Shown here one piece after another: positions 24,287 to 30,736 of a DNA stretch of 30,772 nt. The notes beneath the pieces are model-generated. The model saw nothing but the letters and a program-made list of their open reading frames with translations. It had not been told where the DNA came from and ran no database searches. The stretch is from a virus, in the IMG/VR virus record IMGVR_UViG_3300033273_000016, positions 1 to 30,772 of that record, one strand, 5' to 3'. Numbering within the stretch: the stretch's first letter is position 1; each line of letters begins with the position of its first letter. A program made the position numbers and the translations under genes.

Positions 24287-24674
24287 TTTAATACGCAATA
24301 GTAAACAAGTTAGTCAATCTATAGATTTCACAGGAGTTGAAAATAATAACATCCATCCTACTGATATAGATTTCGTATTGGAGTTTGACAATGAGGTATT
24401 GATTCTAGGGGAGGTTAAAAAGAAAGGAAATAAATTGCCAATAGGTCAAAGGCTAGTATTGGAACGGATGGTAGATAGATGGGGGAGTAAAGGAATTGCA
24501 TTAAAAGTAATCCACTCCCATAGAGATGATAATACTGATATACCTTTGTTAGATTGCTTTGTTGAGGCTTACTATCTTGAAGGCAAATGGACAATGCTGA
24601 AAGCTCCCCATAGCCTAGTTGCTTTTATAAATGGGTTAGGTAAAAAATGGAATAACAATAAATGTAGATTTTAA
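24279..24674 (+). CDS. PD-(D/E)xK nuclease-like protein
   Basis: The 131-residue protein has a nuclease-type core: HPTDIDFVLEF with D29/D31, then LILGEVKKKG with E45 and K47, the D...ExK arrangement of the restriction-like fold. The C-terminal half has a helix (GQRLVLERMVDRWG) that fits the family. Substrate is unknown; a structure-specific or recombination nuclease is likely given its neighbours. It overlaps the preceding gene by 8 bp and the next by one base. Confidence 0.5.
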   Translation: MSSLIRNSKQVSQSIDFTGVENNNIHPTDIDFVLEFDNEVLILGEVKKKGNKLPIGQRLVLERMVDRWGSKGIALKVIHSHRDDNTDIPLLDCFVEAYYLEGKWTMLKAPHSLVAFINGLGKKWNNNKCRF

Positions 24675-24946
24675 TGGGAAAGAAACATAGTTTAAGAAAG
24701 TGGATTGAGATGCAGTTCGGTGATGGATGGACAATGGATTCAACATACTCCCATAATGAATTGCCAAAAGACCCAATAGTAGAACAGGTAATTCAAAAGA
24801 TGAGAAGTAGAAGTGGAGATGGGATTATAAAGTATGGGACTACACTATATGATAGCCCTGATGGATTCTATAAGTTCTTAAACCATCTACAGGAAGAACT
24901 TTTAGATGGTGCATTATATATAGAGAAACTGAAGCAACAGAAATGA
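24674..24946 (+). CDS. MazG-like or related small helical protein
   Basis: The 90-residue protein has a MSRSGDGIIKYGTTL-like segment (residue 43 onward) followed by HLQEELLDGALYIEKL, a pattern like the acidic helices of all-alpha nucleotide pyrophosphohydrolases (MazG-like), where Glu and Asp bind metal. Other acidic residues of a full MazG site are not evident, so a role in nucleotide clean-up is only a possibility. It lies in the replication operon. Confidence 0.45.
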   Translation: MGKKHSLRKWIEMQFGDGWTMDSTYSHNELPKDPIVEQVIQKMRSRSGDGIIKYGTTLYDSPDGFYKFLNHLQEELLDGALYIEKLKQQK

Positions 24947-25095
24947 AAGAAATAAAACTGATTAAAATGCAGAACGACCTAAAGCTAACACAACAGGCTT
25001 TAGTAGTCGCTTTAAATAGAATAGAGAAAATAGAACAACAATTAAAACCAAAAGAAAATGCCACTATTAAAACCAAAGAAGTACGAGACAAATAA
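24943..25095 (+). CDS. Small coiled-coil ORF
   Basis: The 50-residue product is a Lys-rich helix (KLTQQALVVALNRIEKIEQQ). It overlaps the preceding stop by ATGA and the next ORF by 38 bp. No function is known. Confidence 0.5.
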   Translation: MKEIKLIKMQNDLKLTQQALVVALNRIEKIEQQLKPKENATIKTKEVRDK

Positions 25096-25213
25096 AGATT
25101 TTATCCGTAGATGTATGGGGAATGCTAAGATGGGAGAGGAATACTCCGATAGAGAACAGCGTTATGCAGTTTGCCAAACAATATGGAAGGATAACTTTAC
25201 TCCTAAAAAATAA
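25058..25213 (+). CDS. Small protein with RCM...AVC motif
   Basis: A 51-residue ORF with FIRRCMGNAKMGEEYSDREQ and RYAVCQTIW. This short two-cysteine pattern is common as a small phage protein or as the tail end of larger head proteins, and the two cysteines (C19, C39) may hold a metal. It precedes a promoter gap and ends the replication cluster. Confidence 0.5.
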   Translation: MPLLKPKKYETNKDFIRRCMGNAKMGEEYSDREQRYAVCQTIWKDNFTPKK

Positions 25214-25222
25214 TTAGAGTTA

Positions 25223-25255
25223 TTGTAGTTTATTAACATTTTATTTATATATTTG
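25223..25255 (+). promoter_or_regulatory. Bacteroidota-type promoter
   Basis: TTG at 25223-25225 and TATATTTG at 25248-25255 are 22 nt apart. The -7 region AACATTTTATTTATATATTTG resembles the one at 19818. A start near 25260 would leave a 13-nt leader before the gene at 25273. Confidence 0.6.
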
Positions 25256-25272
25256 TTTTAAACAATAGATAT

Positions 25273-25473
25273 ATGAAGGTAATTAAGCTACTTTTTAAGT
25301 TCCCTCAACTTACTCTTGTATTTGTCCTACTTGGATTACTTTTCATATTTGAAGGTATTGTTATGGTACTAACAAGTCCATTCTATTTTATATTACAAGG
25401 AATTGAATGGGCAATTAAACAATTATTAACACTAATAAATTACAATTATGGGGAAAACAAAAGAAATGTTTGA
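25273..25473 (+). CDS. Small membrane protein
   Basis: The 66-residue protein has one long or two short hydrophobic spans (residues 11-32 and 36-50: LTLVFVLLGLLFIFEGIVMV, then FYFILQGIEW). It is the first gene after a promoter, so it may be an early protein acting on the host membrane. That is inferred from position only. Confidence 0.5.
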   Translation: MKVIKLLFKFPQLTLVFVLLGLLFIFEGIVMVLTSPFYFILQGIEWAIKQLLTLINYNYGENKRNV

Positions 25474-25609
25474 GAAATTAAACCACGAACAATCAGCAGT
25501 TGATTTTTACAACAGACTGAGATTGTTGAAACAATGGGAGGAGGAGCTGGTAGACCCTAAAGTCCCAGAGAGTGTAAAGCGTATAATCATTAAAAGTATT
25601 TTAGCATAA
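25448..25609 (+). CDS. Small helical protein, unknown
   Basis: A 53-residue ORF overlaps the membrane protein end by 26 bp and the exonuclease start by one base. It is helical and charged (FYNRLRLLKQWEEELVDPKV). Nothing recognisable. Confidence 0.5.
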   Translation: MGKTKEMFEKLNHEQSAVDFYNRLRLLKQWEEELVDPKVPESVKRIIIKSILA

Positions 25610-26397
25610 TGGAAAATACAATAACAACACTCGATGGTGTATTTTGGGATAAGCAAGAAATACTATCCCAGATGATGGATGATAAATTCTACTATAATTA
25701 TCTTAGGCAAAATGCTTTATCTAGTTCAGCTTGTAATAAGTTATTAGAATCACCACTTGTCTATAAAAATAGTTTAGGTGGGAGTTCTGGTAGTAACAAT
25801 CAGAGTCTAAGGGATGGTTGGTTATTCCATTGTAAAGTATTAGAACCTGAGAAATATAATAAACTACACTTTGTAGATGTCCAGAGTAAAAATACTAATG
25901 CTTATAAACTAGCGGTTGAGGAATATGGTCAAGTGTTTACTAGTAAAGAGAAATACGAAGCTGAACAAATGGCAAGTGTTTTCCTTAACAATTCAAATAC
26001 AGCTCACTATCTTACAGGGACTCGTACTGAAGTACCTGCTGTAGGGGAGATTGATGGGTTGCCGTTTAGAGCTAAGGCTGATATATTAGGAGGTAAGTTT
26101 ATTGTAGATTTAAAGAGTACTAGTAAAGGCGGACTCCAGAAATTTAAGTGGAGTGCTGATAATTTCGGATACGATGTGCAATGTTATATTTATTGCGAAT
26201 TGTTTAATATAAGTTATAAGGATTTTACTTTTGCCGTAATCGAAAAGGAGACCCATTTGATGGGGCTGTTTGAATGTAGTAAGGAATTCTACGAGAGAGG
26301 TCGTTATAAGACTGAGGAAGCTATCCAGATATATAGAGACTTCTTTTTAGAGAAGAAAAAACCAGTAGAAGAATTTTATTTATACGATGTACTCTAG
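25609..26397 (+). CDS. RecB/Cas4-like exonuclease (DUF3799-like)
   Basis: The 262-residue protein has the full RecB-family nuclease set: GWLFH with H74, PFRAKADIL with D158, FIVDLKST with D167 and K169, and QCYIY (QxxxY, Q191). Families of this type (DUF3799-like) act as 5' to 3' exonucleases that produce single-stranded ends for an annealing protein. The ERF gene is in the same genome, so these should form a recombination pair, although they lie 5 kb apart. It starts at TAATG on the previous stop. Confidence 0.8.
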   Translation: MENTITTLDGVFWDKQEILSQMMDDKFYYNYLRQNALSSSACNKLLESPLVYKNSLGGSSGSNNQSLRDGWLFHCKVLEPEKYNKLHFVDVQSKNTNAYKLAVEEYGQVFTSKEKYEAEQMASVFLNNSNTAHYLTGTRTEVPAVGEIDGLPFRAKADILGGKFIVDLKSTSKGGLQKFKWSADNFGYDVQCYIYCELFNISYKDFTFAVIEKETHLMGLFECSKEFYERGRYKTEEAIQIYRDFFLEKKKPVEEFYLYDVL

Positions 26398-26563
26398 TAA
26401 AGAAGAATGTTATACTGATGTTTATACTTCTTTATGTTTAGGCATATTAGATGAAAAGGAAGTTAGGCATTTACTAGAATACTACAAAGATATAGAACAC
26501 TATGAATGTTGTCAGGGTATAGTTGAAGCATACGCTGACTTTAAGAAAAACCCAGTAAAATGA
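26387..26563 (+). CDS. Small acidic protein with CC motif
   Basis: The 58-residue ORF overlaps the exonuclease end by 11 bp and the DnaA-like gene by 4. It is acidic (DEKEVRHLLEYYKDIEHYEC) with four cysteines (C8, C17, C41, C42). Unknown. Confidence 0.5.
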   Translation: MYSSKEECYTDVYTSLCLGILDEKEVRHLLEYYKDIEHYECCQGIVEAYADFKKNPVK

Positions 26564-27099
26564 TAGAACAAATAAAAAAGAGAGAAAGATACAAGGAATT
26601 AGCCAATTCAATAGTATGTGGATATTATGGGATTGATATTGGTCAACCAACCAGAATAAGAAAATATGTAATTGCAAGGGCTATGTATTATAAAATACTA
26701 AGAGCCAATACCAATATGAGTTTTCAGGAGATTGCCAAAATATTCAATAAACACCACGCTACTGTACTCCATTCTATAAAACAGTTAGATGGTATAATGG
26801 AACAGGACTATTCGTTAAGAAGTGATTTCTTAGTTATAAATACTAAGTTTACTGATGCTATAGAAAAAATATACTCAGATAATTTAGATGAATTGCTTAC
26901 TGTAGAGGAAGAATCTGAGGAGTATTATATGTTGCTTAGTGATTTTAATGATTTGAATCAAAGACACAGAGCATTAAGAATAGCCCATAAAGAACTTATT
27001 GAGTCAAATGAGAAACTCAATGAGAAGTATAAGAAACTAAAGAATAAACACGAAGAGAGAGAATATTATTACCAGAGAAACGGATATGTATTAAAATAA
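26560..27099 (+). CDS. DnaA domain IV-like DNA-binding protein with coiled coil
   Basis: Residues 33-80 read like the DnaA C-terminal DNA-binding domain: RKYVIARAMYYKILRANTNM, then SFQEIAKIFNKHHATVLHSI, which matches the DnaA signature around the H-x-TV recognition helix. The rest is a hinge followed by a coiled coil (about 130-165). A full DnaA ATPase is absent. It could bind DnaA-box-like sites and act in phage replication or host take-over. I infer this role. It starts with ATGA overlap. Confidence 0.65.
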   Translation: MIEQIKKRERYKELANSIVCGYYGIDIGQPTRIRKYVIARAMYYKILRANTNMSFQEIAKIFNKHHATVLHSIKQLDGIMEQDYSLRSDFLVINTKFTDAIEKIYSDNLDELLTVEEESEEYYMLLSDFNDLNQRHRALRIAHKELIESNEKLNEKYKKLKNKHEEREYYYQRNGYVLK

Positions 27100-27102
27100 A
27101 TT

Positions 27103-27474
27103 ATGGAAGAAAAAGATAAACCAAAGAAAGTAGATGGGAGAAGGAACAATGGGGCGGTAAAAGGAGTCTATCGAGGGCAGGGTAGACCCCCTAAGATTAA
27201 GGAGAAAGAGACTAATGCTCTGACTCTCAAGGCATTAACTAAAGCGTTTGGTAGTGAGGAAAAGGCTTGGATTCACGTTGCCAAAAAAGCCGCTGAAGGA
27301 AACTTCAACTACACTAAGATGTTATGGGAATACCGATATGGGAAGCCAAAAGAACAGCAAGATATAAATGTAAATACTAACGTGAATATCCCAGTTGTGG
27401 ATTTCGCTAAACCTAAAACAATAGATGTCGACCACGAAGAAATCAAAAAAGGAACTAAGGATTCACGACAGTAG
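27103..27474 (+). CDS. Candidate terminase small subunit
   Basis: The 123-residue protein has a basic N-terminus (GRRNNGAVKGVYRGQGRPPK), a helical core (ALTLKALTKAFGSEEKAWIHVAKKAAEG read in parts) and WEYRYGKPKEQQD, a pattern of small terminase-like or DNA-packaging proteins upstream of the large subunit. It lies about 800 bp before the large terminase in the same direction. The HTH is not sharply visible, so I keep this tentative. Confidence 0.5.
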   Translation: MEEKDKPKKVDGRRNNGAVKGVYRGQGRPPKIKEKETNALTLKALTKAFGSEEKAWIHVAKKAAEGNFNYTKMLWEYRYGKPKEQQDINVNTNVNIPVVDFAKPKTIDVDHEEIKKGTKDSRQ

Positions 27475-27571
27475 TAAATTCCCAGATGATTTCTGGAATT
27501 ATTACGTCAATCCAATACTAGGGTATTATTATAACCACGATGTAAAAAAAGATAGAATTGAAGGATACTAA
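27425..27571 (+). CDS. Small ORF overlapping terminase-like and nuclease genes
   Basis: A 48-residue ORF starts inside the preceding gene in another frame, overlaps it by 50 bp and the next by 14. Its C-terminal part KFPDDFWNYYVNPILGYYYN is protein-like and explains the otherwise empty gap at 27475-27557. Function unknown. Confidence 0.5.
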   Translation: MSTTKKSKKELRIHDSSKFPDDFWNYYVNPILGYYYNHDVKKDRIEGY

Positions 27572-27950
27572 CTATATAGGATGTTATGGGGAAACCTTAT
27601 TCTTTGCCGAATGTATAAAGAGAGGTTTTTCAGTTAGCAAACCATTGCTAGATTCAAGTCCCTATGATTGCATAGTCGACACCCATAACAATTTATATAG
27701 AGTACAAATTAAATCAACTGGGAAAGCCCCTGAGGAAGGAGACCCTAATATCAAGACCCACCTTCAAAACAATAAATCTATTTACTTAGCCTCAGTTGTA
27801 GATTACTTTGCAGTATATTCTACTTATTACAACGGATTCTTTATATTTAGGAATGAGGGGAATATGCAATCTATTCGGTTTAGTCTTAGTGGCAAATGGA
27901 AAGATTGTTTTAATAATTATAAATTCGATAGAGATGAGCAGAAAGGGTAA
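27558..27950 (+). CDS. PD-(D/E)xK endonuclease-like protein with TTG start
   Basis: The 130-residue protein has NYIGCYGETLFFAECIKRGF (E12), SSPYDCIV with D37 and LYRVQIKST with Q50 and K52, the D...QxK core of PDDEXK endonucleases. It resembles short endonucleases of the PDDEXK_5 type. Start choice: a stop lies in frame at 27543-27545 and no ATG precedes the conserved fold, so TTG 27558 is the only common start codon available. It may cut DNA at packaging or be a homing-type nuclease. Both are inferences. Confidence 0.6.
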   Translation: MKDTNYIGCYGETLFFAECIKRGFSVSKPLLDSSPYDCIVDTHNNLYRVQIKSTGKAPEEGDPNIKTHLQNNKSIYLASVVDYFAVYSTYYNGFFIFRNEGNMQSIRFSLSGKWKDCFNNYKFDRDEQKG

Positions 27951-28050
27951 GCTATCAAGAATAAGAAGGAGACGTAAATGGAGAGGCAATTCAAAGGAAG
28001 AGCTAAAAAGAAATGAGATAATAGAAGATATATATAACAGTAAAAGATGA
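27934..28050 (+). CDS. Small Arg-rich protein
   Basis: A 38-residue ORF (MSRKGKLSRIRRRRKWRGN at its start) begins at ATG 27934, overlapping the nuclease end by 17 bp. A longer reading from 27808 is improbable because it lies wholly over the nuclease. The basic part may bind nucleic acid. Unknown. Confidence 0.5.
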   Translation: MSRKGKLSRIRRRRKWRGNSKEELKRNEIIEDIYNSKR

Positions 28051-28229
28051 ATCCTAAGAACAAAATGATAAATAAGTTTTATCCTGATAATCAGGTTATA
28101 TCCGAATGGGATATTGATAAACAGTTGTTTTATATTAAAATATGGGATGCTCGTGCCAATAAAAATATATATCGTATTGAGCCTGATTATTTAACTGAGA
28201 ATGATTTATGGCATTGTGATAATAAGTGA
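28047..28229 (+). CDS. Small protein, unknown
   Basis: The 60-residue product has an aromatic beta-like body (SEWDIDKQLFYIKIWDARAN). It begins with ATGA overlap and ends 30 bp before the likely start of the terminase. Nothing more can be said. Confidence 0.5.
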   Translation: MNPKNKMINKFYPDNQVISEWDIDKQLFYIKIWDARANKNIYRIEPDYLTENDLWHCDNK

Positions 28230-28258
28230 GAAAATATTCAGAAAAATCTGAAATCAAT

Positions 28259-29476
28259 ATGGCAAATAAAATAGATTTAAATCCTAAGTATCAAACGCTA
28301 TTCAATAGCGATAGTAGATACTTTGTAATAACAGGAGGTCGAGGTTCTGGTAAATCATTTGCCGTAAACACATTCTTAGTCCTTCTAACGTACGAACAGA
28401 ATACAAAGACACTATTTACTCGTTATACAATGAGTAGTGCCTCTATGAGTATTATTCCTGAGTTTATGGAAAAGATAGAGCTGATGGGGGTAGCTGAATT
28501 CTTTACTATCACTAAGACTGAGATTACCAATAAGCTAACTAATAGTTCTATATACTTTAGTGGGATTAAAACAGCGAGTGGAGACCAGACCGCAAAGCTG
28601 AAATCAATTCAAGGGGTAAATACTTTTGTATTGGATGAGGCTGAAGAGTTGAACGATGAAACTGGCTTTGATAAGATTGACTATTCTATTAGGAGTAAGG
28701 TTGCCAAGAATAGATGTATATTGATTCTAAACCCTACTACAAAAGAACATTGGATATACCAAAAGTTTTTCCAGAATAGAGGTATCCCAGATGGGTTTAA
28801 CGGCACTAAAGAAGGAGTAACTTATATCCACACAACATATTTAGACAATATTGACCACCTATCTAAATCATTCGTTAACGAGATTGAAAAGATTAAAGAA
28901 CGTAGACCAGAAAAGTACGCCCATCAAATTATGGGGGGGTGGCTACAGAAAGCAGAAGGAGTAGTCTTTACTGATTGGCAAATAGGACAATTCAATAGTG
29001 AGATAGATTCAATATTCGCACTTGATTTCGGATTTGCCCGAGATAACACAGCTTTAGTAGAGATTGCCATAGACAAAGAAAGAAAAATTATTTGGCTCAA
29101 GGAACACCTATATAAGAAAGGATTAGTAACTTCCCAGATATACGAGCATTGCCGTAGAGTAGCAGGTAGGAAGCTAATTGTTTGTGATAATTCTGAACCT
29201 AGATTATTGTCTGAGATGAAGATGAAGAACCCACCTCTGAATGTTACCCCTACAATAAAGAAGAAAGGAAGTATATTGAGTGGGATTGCTTTGATGCAGG
29301 ATTACAATATAAATTTAGATGGGGAGAATTTAGTCAAAGAGTTCAATAACTACGTTTGGGATATTAGGGGGGTAAAGCCAATAGATAACTACAACCACCT
29401 TATAGATGCAAGTAGGTATGGGATTCAATATATACTAACTAGGTCAGTTCCTAAAGGAATGTATATTGTAAAGTAA
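28259..29476 (+). CDS. terL: Terminase large subunit
   Basis: The 405-residue protein has Walker A GGRGSGKS (26-33), Walker B TFVLDEAEE (D126, E127) and the nuclease residues in FALDFGF (D256) and VCDNSEP (D310), so it powers and cuts DNA during packaging (PBSX/Terminase_3-like group). I chose ATG 28259 because family proteins start just before KIDLNPKYQ; a GTG at 28226 in frame overlaps the previous stop as GTGA and could also be used. It is followed by a terminator. It is remote from the portal gene, which is unusual. Confidence 0.9.
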   Translation: MANKIDLNPKYQTLFNSDSRYFVITGGRGSGKSFAVNTFLVLLTYEQNTKTLFTRYTMSSASMSIIPEFMEKIELMGVAEFFTITKTEITNKLTNSSIYFSGIKTASGDQTAKLKSIQGVNTFVLDEAEELNDETGFDKIDYSIRSKVAKNRCILILNPTTKEHWIYQKFFQNRGIPDGFNGTKEGVTYIHTTYLDNIDHLSKSFVNEIEKIKERRPEKYAHQIMGGWLQKAEGVVFTDWQIGQFNSEIDSIFALDFGFARDNTALVEIAIDKERKIIWLKEHLYKKGLVTSQIYEHCRRVAGRKLIVCDNSEPRLLSEMKMKNPPLNVTPTIKKKGSILSGIALMQDYNINLDGENLVKEFNNYVWDIRGVKPIDNYNHLIDASRYGIQYILTRSVPKGMYIVK

Positions 29477-29541
29477 AATATTTTTTGTATATTAGTCGTA
29501 GAATTTTTTGTTTGATGTTTTTTAAGTTAATGTAGGGAAAG

Positions 29542-29573
29542 GAGGGATTTAGAAATATTTCCCTCTTTTTTTT
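29542..29573 (+). terminator. Intrinsic terminator after terminase
   Basis: GAGGGA at 29542-29547 pairs with TCCCTC at 29560-29565, a 6-bp stem with a 12-nt loop, then a run of T. It closes the operon of the terminase. Another stem in the same stretch (GGGAAA with TTTCCC) may compete. Confidence 0.75.
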
Positions 29574-29581
29574 ATAATTTA

Positions 29582-29611
29582 TTTGGCAGTTGGAATATTT
29601 TTTATATATTG
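29582..29611 (+). promoter_or_regulatory. Promoter resembling the ERF promoter
   Basis: TTTG at 29582-29585 and TATATTG at 29605-29611 (one T short of consensus) are separated by 19 nt. The 30-bp stretch 29581-29610 matches the promoter at 19817-19846 at 26 positions. A start near 29616 would give a 23-nt leader. Confidence 0.65.
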
Positions 29612-29638
29612 CGGTATAATTTTAAAACAAAGATAATT

Positions 29639-29881
29639 ATGGCAGAGACAAAAGAACCAGAGTTGCGAATCGAGGATGAACAACTTTATTCAGTAGGGTA
29701 TGAATTCTATAAGTTTTATTCAGCATTCAAGGATAAGCTATATGAGAATTACGCTAAAGAACAGGAGGAAGATGAAGTTTTAGACTTTGATAGTCAGTTC
29801 CCAGTATTTTGCTTTAGGGCATTTACTACTTCCTTTTTAGAATATCAAAAAAAAATAAGTAATTATGGCAATAGAAAATAA
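29639..29881 (+). CDS. Small acidic protein, unknown
   Basis: The 80-residue protein starts at ATG 29639; the frame is open to a TTG at 29609 but that lies in the promoter. It is acidic and helical (LYENYAKEQEEDEVLDFDS), without a known family. First gene of a short operon of small unknown genes, so possibly early and host-directed. Confidence 0.6.
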   Translation: MAETKEPELRIEDEQLYSVGYEFYKFYSAFKDKLYENYAKEQEEDEVLDFDSQFPVFCFRAFTTSFLEYQKKISNYGNRK

Positions 29882-30029
29882 AACAGTATCTATACCCTTA
29901 ACAAGCGATGAGATAGACGTATTGTTAAAGTTAGTATGGGATTTCAAAACAGAATTAATAAGAAGAGAGAGCTGGAGTTTTGTAGATGAGATGGAAGAGC
30001 TTTATAATAAATTAGATGTAGATGAATAA
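29865..30029 (+). CDS. Small acidic protein, unknown
   Basis: A 54-residue ORF overlaps the preceding gene by 17 bp. It begins MAIENKTVSIPLTSDEIDV and continues as a charged helix with WSFVDEMEELYNK. Unknown. Confidence 0.5.
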   Translation: MAIENKTVSIPLTSDEIDVLLKLVWDFKTELIRRESWSFVDEMEELYNKLDVDE

Positions 30030-30186
30030 GTATAAGTTCAAACTGAATTCAAAGGAACTCCACCTACTCGAGACTTGCCTAGCACAAACCATTGGCAAGA
30101 GAAAGACCTATAACCTTCCCACAAAGGAGTATAGGGATTTATTAGTCAAGATTGACAAACAAGTATTAAAACAACTAGAAAAATGA
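30022..30186 (+). CDS. Small basic helical protein, unknown
   Basis: A 54-residue ORF overlaps the previous gene by 8 bp and ends in ATGA with the next. It is helical and basic (TKEYRDLLVKIDKQVLKQLE). Unknown. Confidence 0.5.
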   Translation: MNKYKFKLNSKELHLLETCLAQTIGKRKTYNLPTKEYRDLLVKIDKQVLKQLEK

Positions 30187-30410
30187 GAATAAAAATACAG
30201 GACAATAACGGAAACCATTTATGTGAATTTAACGTAGGTGGTTTTCTGGGGGACAGAAAAATGGGAGGAACACAATTTAGACTATCAGGATTTAGAGACT
30301 GTTCATTATCTGAAATAGAAAAAGACCATATAGGAACTTTTGTATTTATACAAACAGAACAAGATTTTACTAATCAATTAAAACAAATAGAAAATGGAAC
30401 AAGTAGTTAG
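30183..30410 (+). CDS. Small beta-rich protein, unknown
   Basis: The 75-residue product has a beta-like body (IKIQDNNGNHLCEFNVGGFLG, read in parts) with a charged C-terminus. It overlaps the next gene by 17 bp. Unknown. Confidence 0.5.
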   Translation: MRIKIQDNNGNHLCEFNVGGFLGDRKMGGTQFRLSGFRDCSLSEIEKDHIGTFVFIQTEQDFTNQLKQIENGTSS

Positions 30411-30504
30411 TCATTGTTGCGGTGCACCTTTATTGCCGATTGAAACTGAAATTTGCTCAGAATGTTACGAGCATTGTGAAGCAATTCAATACACTATCGA
30501 ATAA
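30394..30504 (+). CDS. Zinc-ribbon-like microprotein
   Basis: A 36-residue ORF with HCCGAPLLPIETEICSECYEHC, read in parts: C8/C9, C21, C24 and C28 plus two histidines could bind zinc. I recall such short proteins in Bacteroidota phages. It ends at the first intergenic motif copies. Confidence 0.5.
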   Translation: MEQVVSHCCGAPLLPIETEICSECYEHCEAIQYTIE

Positions 30505-30563
30505 ATTCAATAGGCATAAATTCAATACCTAAATATGAATTCAATAGGTATAAATTCAATAGG
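30483..30563 (+). repeat. Five copies of AATTCAATA(GG) with a duplicated 24-bp unit
   Basis: Motif starts are 30483, 30504, 30519, 30538 and 30553 (spacing 21, 15, 19, 15). The 24-bp units 30504-30527 and 30538-30561 differ at one base (C/T) and lie 34 bp apart. The first copy lies in the end of the microprotein gene, the rest are non-coding. The last runs directly into a terminator. Confidence 0.7.
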
Positions 30564-30591
30564 GGGGTCAGACTTGATTCCCCTTTTTTTT
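30561..30591 (+). terminator. Intrinsic terminator
   Basis: AGGGGGGTC (30561-30569) pairs with GATTCCCCT (30576-30584) with two G-T pairs and an AGACTT loop, followed by eight T. The left arm overlaps the last repeat copy, as at 12824. Confidence 0.85.
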
Positions 30592-30656
30592 GTTTTGCTA
30601 TTCTTATTTAGACTAAATATAAATTAACATTTTATCCACAATTTCATAGAAAAACA

Positions 30657-30688
30657 TTTGGTAAATTATTTTTTTTATTCTATATTTG
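30657..30688 (+). promoter_or_regulatory. Bacteroidota-type promoter of the last gene
   Basis: TTTG at 30657-30660 and TATATTTG at 30681-30688 are separated by 20 nt. The predicted start is near 30692, giving a leader of about 45 nt with a small hairpin (GTGGA/TCCAC at 30693-30705) at its 5' end. Confidence 0.75.
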
Positions 30689-30736
30689 TCAGGTGGAAAA
30701 TCCACTAAGACAAATACTAACTAAAATTTAAACACA

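Noticed and set aside
27808-27933. N-terminal extension of the Arg-rich gene
   Set aside because: It lies wholly over the nuclease gene in another frame, and the ATG at 27934 fits the short protein better.
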